Positions 24,905 through 30,981 of a DNA stretch of 39,885 nucleotides are shown one piece after another. The notes beneath the pieces are model-generated. The model was given only the letters and a program-made list of their open reading frames with translations. It ran no database searches and had not been told where the DNA came from. The stretch is taken from positions 1-39,885 of the forward strand of contig JAKCCV010000026.1 of assembly GCA_021838785.1 (NCBI GenBank). The letters are read 5' to 3'. The translations under genes and the position numbers were made by a program. Positions within the stretch are counted from its first letter, which is position 1, and each line of letters starts with the position of its first letter. This DNA comes from Acidobacteriota bacterium. GTDB lineage: Bacteria; Acidobacteriota; Terriglobia; UBA7540.

Positions 24905-26264
24905 CCTGATCCTCAAAGACCGTTCGCAAGTCGAGTTGCAACCGCTCGCGCTCGACGCGGGCGATGATGGGAACAGCGTTTTGGCGCAGCAATCGCTCCA
25001 ATTGCTCCGCGCTGCGCTGAGCGTGCCGGACGATGACCAGCCGCGTCGGCAACGATTGGGCCGGCGTTGAACCGCCTCCAATCACCGATTCCCCTGCTTC
25101 AATCGTTGCCGAGAACCCAGGTAAAGTTTCTATGCGCGCCGCCAGTTTGGCCGCTCGTGGCTCAATTTCGCCGGGGCGCATACGGATCATGCGTTGCGCT
25201 GGAATGGAGTCAATCTGATTATCCAGGTAAAGAGCGAGTGTCGCCGTGAGCGCGGCAATGGTGAGTTTGTCCACGCGGAGCGCGCGGAAGAGCGGGTTGG
25301 CACGGATGCGGTCCAGCAGTTCCCGCCGGCCCGCGATGACCCCGGCCTGCGGCCCGCCCAACAACTTGTCCCCGCTGAAGGTGATGACATCCACGCCGGC
25401 TCGAACGCTGCGCGCGGCTTCCGGCTCATCCGCCATGCCGTAGGGCGCGAGGTCCATCAGACACCCGCTTCCCAAATCCTCGATCAGCGGCACCCCATGG
25501 CGATGGGCCAGCTCAACCAAGTCGTCCAAGTGCGGGCGCTCTGTAAAGCCCACAATACGAAAATTGCTCGGATGCACCCGGAGAAGAGCGCGGGTCCGCT
25601 CATTCATGGCTCCCGCGTAATCGCTGAGTCGCGTGCGATTGGTGGTTCCCACTTCCGTCAGCAGGCATCCGCTCTTGGCGCAAATGTCGGGAATGCGGAA
25701 TGAGCCGCCAATCTCAATCAACTCACCCCTTGAAACTATCACTTCGCCTCTCTCGGCCAACGAATTCAGGGTCAGGAAAACCGCCGCCGCGTTGTTGTTC
25801 ACGACCAGAGCGCGTTCCACGCCCAAAAGCTCGTTGAAAAGGCGATCCGTGTGTTGGTCGCGCTTGCCGCGTTGTCCGCGCTCAAGGTCATATTCGAGAT
25901 TGGAGTAGCGGCCGGCCACCGTGGTCATCCGCTCCAGCGCGGCGGCCGCAAGCGGCGCGCGTCCCAGGTTGGTGTGCAGAACCACGCCGGTGGCATTGAT
26001 GACCGGCTGGAGCGAAGGCCGCGCCACGCGCTCCGCCTCCGCAAGAATCTGTTGCTCCAAATCGCCGAGCGAGACTTCTTCCCTCTGCCCCGAAATGATT
26101 TCAGCGCGTAGTTGCCGCAAAACAGCACGAGTCGCTTCGGTCAGGTTGCGATGGCCCCATCGCGGTTCAGCGGCCCGCAACAAAGGGCGGCCCAATAGTT
26201 CATCCACGGAGGGAATTTGCCTCAGCAGTGATGCGGCTCCGGCATTGAAGTCAGGCGACATCAT
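24846..26264 (-). CDS. selA: L-seryl-tRNA(Sec) selenium transferase
   Basis: About 472 residues, full length (E. coli SelA has 463). Hallmarks: the N-terminal LRQIPSVDELLGRP; VINATGVVLHTNLGRAPL; SNLEYDLERGQRGKRDQHTDRLFNELLG; LVVNNNAAAVFLTLNSLA; LIEIGGSFRIPDI; the PLP-lysine segment DVITFSGDKLLGGPQAG (about K300); and a C-terminal IARVERERLQLDLRTVFEDQDEEI. SelA converts Ser-tRNA(Sec) to Sec-tRNA(Sec) using selenophosphate, in a PLP-dependent decamer. Its presence implies the cell makes selenoproteins, so selB, selC and selD should exist elsewhere. The start is one of tandem ATGs (26264 or 26261) with a weak GGGATC ribosome site. The gene is divergent from the DUF488 gene. Confidence 0.95.
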   Translation of the reverse strand: MMSPDFNAGAASLLRQIPSVDELLGRPLLRAAEPRWGHRNLTEATRAVLRQLRAEIISGQREEVSLGDLEQQILAEAERVARPSLQPVINATGVVLHTNLGRAPLAAAALERMTTVAGRYSNLEYDLERGQRGKRDQHTDRLFNELLGVERALVVNNNAAAVFLTLNSLAERGEVIVSRGELIEIGGSFRIPDICAKSGCLLTEVGTTNRTRLSDYAGAMNERTRALLRVHPSNFRIVGFTERPHLDDLVELAHRHGVPLIEDLGSGCLMDLAPYGMADEPEAARSVRAGVDVITFSGDKLLGGPQAGVIAGRRELLDRIRANPLFRALRVDKLTIAALTATLALYLDNQIDSIPAQRMIRMRPGEIEPRAAKLAARIETLPGFSATIEAGESVIGGGSTPAQSLPTRLVIVRHAQRSAEQLERLLRQNAVPIIARVERERLQLDLRTVFEDQDEEISRAFERLATSDKEGQ

Positions 26265-26519
26265 CGAAGATCCCGGCGGCAAGAACTCCCGCGCTCCTGC
26301 ACTCACGCGCAGCAAAGCGGGCGAATTCGCTCGCTCGTGGACATTTCAACATAGATGCGTCGGAGGGTCAACGCGGCTACCCGCAGCAAACTCCGGGCCT
26401 TCGTGACGAATTCGCCCTAAAGTGAGGATAATAGGTCTCAGCGGTGCAAGAGAGTCAGCCGACGTCGCTGCGCGAAAGATGACGGTCCTTCGGGGCCGAA
26501 GGCGCCAGAAGCGGCCGGG

Positions 26520-27206
26520 ATGGGAACGATGACCGAGAAAGCTTCAATCCTGCGCAGGCATCGGGTGCCGGAGCTCAATGACACCAAAAAGAAACCTAGC
26601 GCCGGCACAACCGCGGCGAAGACCGAGGAGAACACCAAAAAGGAAAAGCCGCACCGGGCTGACCGGCCGGCCGCCTCTTTGTCGCCCGCGCCAATCATTC
26701 GAACCATCGGGCATTCGACGCGGCAGCTTGAGGCATTCATCGCGGCTCTCCGTGCCCACCACATCCAGTGCGTGGCTGACATTCGGACCATTCCCCGCTC
26801 ACGACGCAATCCGCAATTTAATCAGGATTCGCTGCCGGGCGCTCTGCAGGCTGCGGGCATCGGCTACGTTCATCTGCCGGAGCTGGGTGGTTTGCGCCAC
26901 GCGCGCCGCGATTCTCCCAACACGGCGTGGCGCAATGCGAGCTTTCGAGGCTTCGCCGATTATATGCAGACCCCTGAATTCGACCGAGGTATCGAGCGGC
27001 TGCTTCGCTTGGCTCGAAGGAAAAGAGTCGCCCTCATGTGCGCCGAGGCTGTTCCGTGGCGATGCCATCGGGGTCTGGTGGCCGACGCCCTCCTTGCCCG
27101 AGGCCTCCGTGTCGAGCATATCTTGAACGCCCGCCAATCTCGACCTCACGAAATCACGCCGTGGGCCAAAGTGCAAAACCATCGCGTGACGTATCCCGCA
27201 AAATAA
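26520..27206 (+). CDS. DUF488-family protein
   Basis: The product is 228 residues. The first 58 or so are Lys/Ala/Pro-rich and probably disordered. The DUF488 domain follows: IIRTIGHSTRQLEAFIAALRAHHI, CVADIRTIPRSRRNPQFN, GYVHLPELGGLRHAR, FADYMQTPEF, VALMCAEAVPWRCHRGLVADAL and the C-terminal HILNARQSRPHEITPW. The conserved Cys/Glu in CAEAVPWRCHR suggests an enzymatic or metal site, but the biochemical function of the family is poorly defined. The start is ATG 26520 or ATG 26529 (the latter preceded by GGGAACG). The last 26 codons are duplicated at 30002-30079. Confidence 0.88.
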   Translation: MGTMTEKASILRRHRVPELNDTKKKPSAGTTAAKTEENTKKEKPHRADRPAASLSPAPIIRTIGHSTRQLEAFIAALRAHHIQCVADIRTIPRSRRNPQFNQDSLPGALQAAGIGYVHLPELGGLRHARRDSPNTAWRNASFRGFADYMQTPEFDRGIERLLRLARRKRVALMCAEAVPWRCHRGLVADALLARGLRVEHILNARQSRPHEITPWAKVQNHRVTYPAK

Positions 27207-27340
27207 TCATCCCCACCGTCACCATCGAGGCGAGCACGATGAGGAGCCCTCCGGAAATAGGGAGTTCTTTCTTCGACCGCGTCGGCCTGCTCGCCGTCCA
27301 GCTTCGGTGTCGGATGCGCGTGTGACCCGCGTCATAAAAC
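27129..27340 (+). repeat. duplicated DUF488/lemA junction, copy A part 1
   Basis: This segment, from the last 26 codons of the DUF488 gene into its downstream spacer, is homologous to 30002-30202. The first 82 bp align without gaps (about 9 mismatches by eye); after that the match is patchier and gapped but continues to the shared GTGTGACCC/TGTGACCC and CGTCAT words. Confidence 0.8.
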
Positions 27341-27435
27341 GAGGTGATCCAGAGCACAGCGCAAGGACGAGAGAATGCCTAACCTAGAAAATGAAGGCTT
27401 GGCAGGCTGGCCATAGCGGCGGAGGCGGTCGGCGC

Positions 27436-27476
27436 GCGGCGGGAGCTAGTGAGCGTGGATTCATAGCGGCGGGAGC
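27436..27476 (+). repeat. direct repeats upstream of the cytochrome c gene
   Basis: GCGGCGGGAGC occurs at 27436-27446 and 27466-27476, and CATAGCGGCGG at 27412-27422 and 27462-27472. The last copy supplies the GGGAG ribosome site of the cytochrome gene. Confidence 0.6.
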
Positions 27477-27482
27477 CTGAAA

Positions 27483-27989
27483 ATGACAAGAACAGGAACG
27501 CCATTACTAATGCTGATGTTGGTCTCCGTGGTCGGCCTGGGTCAGCAGGCTCCGCCGAAAACCTCGGCCTCACCAGCGCAAGTAATTCCGGTTCCGCACG
27601 TCTTCAACATCACGCCCAAGCAAAAGGCGCGTAAAAATCCCATTCCGTTTACCGATGTTGCCGTCGAGCAAGGCAAGAAGCTTTACGAGAGTCAATGCGC
27701 CATGTGCCACGGAAGCAATGGGAAAGGGGATGGTGATTTGGCGCGCGCCCTCAAAATTGCGCCACCAGATTTCACCAAGCCGAGCGTCCTGGCCAAACGA
27801 ACGGACGGTGAGCTGTTCACCATCATCGGTGAAGGCACCACGCCGATGCCTGGGCAAAAACATCGCCTGAGCGACTTACAACGGTGGGAACTTGTGGATT
27901 TCCTCCGGTCCCTGCAAGGGAAAACCCCCAGGCCTGCAACACCTGCGGAGCGGCAACTCTTAAAACATGAGGTTGTCGTTCACCCTTGA
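27483..27989 (+). CDS. exported monohaem cytochrome c
   Basis: The product is 168 residues. A signal peptide (TPLLMLMLVSVVGLGQQ, about 6-22) precedes a Pro-rich linker and a class I cytochrome c domain. The haem site is CAMCH (residues 72-76), in the usual context GKKLYESQCAMCHGSNGKGDGDLA. The probable distal ligand is Met122 in EGTTPMPGQKHRLSD, and the closing helix is RWELVDFLRSL. I infer a periplasmic electron carrier or a detached subunit-type cytochrome; no oxidase or dehydrogenase is adjacent. ATG 27483 follows GGCGGGAGCCTGAAA. The last six codons and stop (from 27969) lie within the duplicated segment, so the 3' end was set by the rearrangement described in the findings. Confidence 0.92.
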   Translation: MTRTGTPLLMLMLVSVVGLGQQAPPKTSASPAQVIPVPHVFNITPKQKARKNPIPFTDVAVEQGKKLYESQCAMCHGSNGKGDGDLARALKIAPPDFTKPSVLAKRTDGELFTIIGEGTTPMPGQKHRLSDLQRWELVDFLRSLQGKTPRPATPAERQLLKHEVVVHP

Positions 27990-28136
27990 CCGCCTTTGCG
28001 ATCGAGCCCTTCTTGGGGCCGAGCCTGGCCGCTACCCAGAGCGCGGTGCGACCGGAAAACCCAGATTCAGTTTCTGACAGGCTTTTCATCGCCGGGAAGA
28101 ATGGGCCGCGGACGAAGGTGCCGCCAGGCAGCGACC
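27969..28136. repeat. duplicated DUF488/lemA junction, copy A part 2
   Basis: This 168-bp segment aligns without gaps to 30203-30370. I count about 14 mismatches, only two of which fall in the last 123 bp (28014-28136). It starts inside the 3' end of the cytochrome c gene and ends in the lemA 3' remnant. Confidence 0.9.
28067..28136 (-). pseudogene. lemA 3'-end remnant
   Basis: Read on the minus strand, this stretch encodes VAAWRHLRPRPILPGDEKPVRN and a stop, matching the C-terminus of the LemA-like protein at 30301-30849 except for one residue (Gly for Ser). Homology stops sharply at 28136; no upstream lemA sequence is present. Confidence 0.8.
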
Positions 28137-28172
28137 TCGGCCCAAGCCAACGGCCCGGGTTTCCTTCTACGG

Positions 28173-29384
28173 CTACCGCGCGACGTAGCGCACGACTGCA
28201 AGACGGTTGTCCTTGCTCGTTCCGAGGAACAGGAAGTCGCCGGGCGAATCGGCGCAGGCGGGGACGACGAGACCGGCCTTTGACTCCGGCATGCGGTAGA
28301 GGGCGGTCAGCCGGCCGGTCTCGGGGTTAAGCACTGTGATCATGCCGCGTTGGTGGACGTTTTCTCCGGGAGCTCCGGTCGCAATGTGGGCCCAGTAGAT
28401 GAAGAGATATCCCAGTCCGGCCGTTGCCAGTTGCAGGGGGCTCAGGCCGGGGGCAGGGGGCTTGAGTCGAAACGTTCGGACAACGTATCCTGCGGGGGAT
28501 ACTCCGTAGAGCGTGGGCGCCTGCCTCCCACGGATCAGGTACACGTTCCCGTCTGGGGAGCTGACGCTATAGGTGGAGCCTGCAAGGGTGACCGCCTCCG
28601 CCTCCTGGCTCTGCTCTCCGGCGCTGCCCGGGGCCTTTTTCGCGGCCTTGGTCACGGTGCCCGCAGCGCCGGGCGGCCCATCGGTATGCGGGAAGGCTTC
28701 GCCGAGCTTGAGCGGCGCCACGAAAGTACCCTGCCGGTCGAAGATGCCGGAGAAGCCCTTGCGGTTGCGCCCGATGGTAAGCCCTGAAAGGAGGAAGCTC
28801 CCATCTCCGAAGACGGCCATGCGCCACGGCTGAATTCGCGTTCCCGCCATGTCGCCGATCTTCACGTAAGAGTCCATGGTCCCGTCGTGGTTGTATTTTA
28901 CGATGAGGAATTCGCCCTTGGGCTTTGCGTCCGACTCCGAATGAGCAGCGTCAACGAGGGCGTAAACGTCACCGTCCCCGGTAACGTCGAAGCTGTACCG
29001 GATGAGGTTGCTGTAATCGGAAATGGTAGGCAACGGATACTGCACCACCTTCTTCGACCGCACCAAGATCTCCGAGAGAGGGGCGCGCCCTATGGAGGAA
29101 TATCCGGGCCTGCCGGGTACTACCGGCAGGTAGCCGGTGTAGTTCGCGTAAATATTGCCGTTCAAGTCGCACTTGATTCCTGCCAGGACGGCCACCGGCG
29201 GCGGGGCAGAAAAGTGAACGGTTTCCGCCTCGTAGAGGTCGAGTACGCCCTGGGCGGTCTCATGCGTCCGGCCTCCCTTGGTTTTGGGCTTGCGCTGGGA
29301 GAAAACGGGTAGGGAAGCCAGGACGACGCACGACCCCAGCGCGGCCAGGACGCCCAGCCTCGCTTTCCGTGCAGGACACAACAT
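28173..29384 (-). CDS. secreted protein of unknown function, probable beta-propeller
   Basis: The product is 403 residues. A signal peptide is likely (LGVLAALGSCVVLASLPVFSQ, about 10-30). The rest is beta-rich with blade-like repeats of the type 'D-x-x-G-x-x-Y', for example IKCDLNGNIYANYTGYLP, FDVTGDGDVYALVDA, VKYNHDGTMDSYVKI, FGDGSFLLSGL, SSPDGNVYLIRG and VLNPETGRLTALYRMP. This fits a six- or seven-bladed propeller (NHL/YncE-like). A disordered Ala/Lys/Glu insert lies near 240-265. ATG 29384 has AAGGAGGTTCGAAACC upstream and is preferred over the frame opening at 29441. It lies 88 bp downstream of the Cys-rich gene, probably one transcript, within the block bounded by the duplicated junction. 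Confidence 0.8.
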   Translation of the reverse strand: MLCPARKARLGVLAALGSCVVLASLPVFSQRKPKTKGGRTHETAQGVLDLYEAETVHFSAPPPVAVLAGIKCDLNGNIYANYTGYLPVVPGRPGYSSIGRAPLSEILVRSKKVVQYPLPTISDYSNLIRYSFDVTGDGDVYALVDAAHSESDAKPKGEFLIVKYNHDGTMDSYVKIGDMAGTRIQPWRMAVFGDGSFLLSGLTIGRNRKGFSGIFDRQGTFVAPLKLGEAFPHTDGPPGAAGTVTKAAKKAPGSAGEQSQEAEAVTLAGSTYSVSSPDGNVYLIRGRQAPTLYGVSPAGYVVRTFRLKPPAPGLSPLQLATAGLGYLFIYWAHIATGAPGENVHQRGMITVLNPETGRLTALYRMPESKAGLVVPACADSPGDFLFLGTSKDNRLAVVRYVAR

Positions 29385-29472
29385 GGTTTCGAACCTCCTT
29401 CCGTGAGGGCGCCGGAAGCTTCCGCGCGCACGTCGCCCCACCGCGCCCGAAAGCCAAGCTGCAGCGGTTGGG

Positions 29473-29886
29473 TCAGGCTGCGACAGGAAGCATAACCATC
29501 ATGTAAACCCCCGAGCAGTTTTTCACCCACACGGCCTCTATGAACTCGCCGGGTCGCGATGCCGCGAGGGCGGGAGTCTCGCCGATGTTGCATTCGCCCA
29601 ACGGCCCGCCTGCGATTGTTGTTTGGGCCGTGGAACAGCAATAAACAGTCGTGGTGTTGTAACACTGGCCGGTCCCGCTCGTGTCGCCGCCACTGCAGAT
29701 ATTGATGGTTATGCTGCCCGTGCAGCCTGTAGAACCGCATCCCACTGTCTGGGATTCGATTTGGCCTGGGCAGCAGATCTGCCCGGCGGAACACTGCCCC
29801 CTTACGCGAGGCGTGCCGAATATCAACGCCGCGATTCCAGCCACGACCGCTGAGGCCGCCCCCATCTTCCGCCTCTTGCCTATCAT
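29473..29886 (-). CDS. small cysteine-rich exported protein
   Basis: The product is 137 residues, family not recognised. A signal peptide (ASAVVAGIAALIFGTPRVRG, about 11-30) leads into a mature part of roughly 107 residues with 11 cysteines, in patterns QCSAGQICCPG, VGCGSTGCTGS, NICSGG, GQCYN, VYCCST, GECNIG and KNCSG. Rich Thr/Ser/Gly content and paired Cys suggest a disulfide-stabilised extracellular protein. The odd cysteine count leaves one residue free for an intermolecular bond or modification. ATG 29886 has AGGAGGTGAGTT upstream. It is followed by the propeller-like gene, so I infer a two-gene secreted unit. Confidence 0.8.
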   Translation of the reverse strand: MIGKRRKMGAASAVVAGIAALIFGTPRVRGQCSAGQICCPGQIESQTVGCGSTGCTGSITINICSGGDTSGTGQCYNTTTVYCCSTAQTTIAGGPLGECNIGETPALAASRPGEFIEAVWVKNCSGVYMMVMLPVAA

Positions 29887-29963
29887 AACTCACCTCCTCG
29901 CGGGGCCTGCCCACTTCGTTTTGGGTTGTTTACGGCCCCGTAGATAACCAGAGGCTAACTCTT

Positions 29964-29985
29964 GGGGGGGGATGTCAAGGGGGGG
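29964..29985 (-). promoter_or_regulatory. homopolymer tracts around a TTGACA upstream of the Cys-rich gene
   Basis: On the minus strand a run of 7 C (29985-29979) precedes TTGACA (29978-29973), which is followed by T and a run of 8 C (29971-29964). If TTGACA is the -35 of the secreted two-gene unit, the C8 run lies in the spacer. No convincing -10 is seen at 17 bp. Confidence 0.4.
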
Positions 29986-30001
29986 TGAAAAATTTTTCGT
30001 G

Positions 30002-30079
30002 GCCCGCCAAGCTCGCCCTCACGAAATCACGCCGTGGGCCAAAGTGCAGGACCTCCGTGTGACCCATCCCGCAAAATAA
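30002..30079 (+). pseudogene. DUF488 3'-end remnant
   Basis: The 78 bp encode ARQARPHEITPWAKVQ then DLRVTHPAK and a stop, matching the last 25 residues of the intact DUF488 protein (26520-27206) with four substitutions and no frame break. Homology starts abruptly at 30002; nothing of the gene lies upstream. Confidence 0.8.
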
Positions 30080-30370
30080 TCATGGCCATCGAGGCAAGCA
30101 CGTCATGGCCTGCGCAAAAGAGGCGGTCTTTTTTCGGCGCCGCCGCGCCTGCCAGTGACCGAGCTGCGGCATCGGATGTGCATGTGACCCACGTCATCAA
30201 CCGAGCTTGTGGCTCGCCCCTGACTGCCCTTGCGATGGAGTTTTTCCTGGGGCCGAGCCTGGCCGCTACCCAGAGCGTGGTGCGACCGGAAAACCCAGAT
30301 TCAGTTTCTGACAGGCTTTTCATCGCTGGGAAGAATGGGCCGCGGACGAAGGTGCCGCCAGGCAGCGACC
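30002..30370. repeat. duplicated DUF488/lemA junction, copy B (uninterrupted)
   Basis: Copy B holds the DUF488 3' remnant, the spacer and the 3' end of the functional lemA gene as one continuous 369-bp segment. Copy A has the same two parts at 27129-27340 and 27969-28136, separated by the cytochrome c gene. The region 29887-30300 contains no other gene. Confidence 0.85.
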
Positions 30371-30849
30371 ATCTTGGTGGGTCCATGGGTGATGCGAGAA
30401 TTATAAGCCGTCGCTTGCTGGTTGTAGGCGGCTCGCTGAGCGGCCAACCGCTCGTTGAGTGAGCTGAGCCGGCTGCGAAGCTGTTGGAAGCTCGCGTCAT
30501 TTTTGAGCTCGGGATTTTTGCCGGCGGCCGTGAAAAGTACTTGCAGGGTCTCGGCGAGGCGAGCCCCGAGTTGTGCCCGATCCGGTAATGTTGAGGCTCT
30601 CGCCCAGGCGCGACGCGCTTCCGTGAGCGCTTGCAGGGTCTGCGACTCGTCGCGCAAGTAAGGCCGGCAGGTTTCCACCAGTTTGGGCAGTTCGTCATGC
30701 CGCTCTTTAAGAGCCGACTCCAGGTTGGCCTTTGTTTTATCCAAGCTGTGTGCCAGACGCGAAAGCGAGCGGCTTACTCGCGTGAAATAAATGACCACGG
30801 CGATGGCCACCACCACGAATGCCGCGACAGTTACAATAGCCGTCGTCAT
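30301..30849 (-). CDS. LemA-family protein
   Basis: The product is 182 residues, typical for LemA. An N-terminal membrane segment (IVTVAAFVVVAIAVVIYFT, about 5-23) is followed by a long helical bundle with family features: HDELPKLVETCRPYLRDESQTLQALTEAR, LAETLQVLFTAAGKNPELKNDASFQQLRSRLSSLNERLAAQRAAYNQQATAYNSRI, described by region, and the C-terminal MVAAWRHLRPRPILPSDEKP. LemA proteins are membrane-anchored with a large outward helical domain; their function is not settled. ATG 30849 follows GAGGATGAGCA. It lies 132 bp downstream of the TolC-family gene, possibly cotranscribed. Its last 70 bp are duplicated at 28067-28136. Confidence 0.85.
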   Translation of the reverse strand: MTTAIVTVAAFVVVAIAVVIYFTRVSRSLSRLAHSLDKTKANLESALKERHDELPKLVETCRPYLRDESQTLQALTEARRAWARASTLPDRAQLGARLAETLQVLFTAAGKNPELKNDASFQQLRSRLSSLNERLAAQRAAYNQQATAYNSRITHGPTKMVAAWRHLRPRPILPSDEKPVRN

Positions 30850-30981
30850 TGCTCATCCTCGCGGTCACCTAAGCTCTGCGAACTCTTCATTCCAAGTGCC
30901 CGCTTCGCGCTTTGTCGAGAGCGGGGAAGCTTGGCAAACCTTACGGCCATGCTCCTCGGTTGATTTGCAGCTTTCTCAAGG

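Noticed and set aside
27129-30370. Transposon with the repeats as its ends
   Set aside because: The repeats are direct, contain the 3' ends of two chromosomal genes and enclose no transposase; segmental duplication explains them better.
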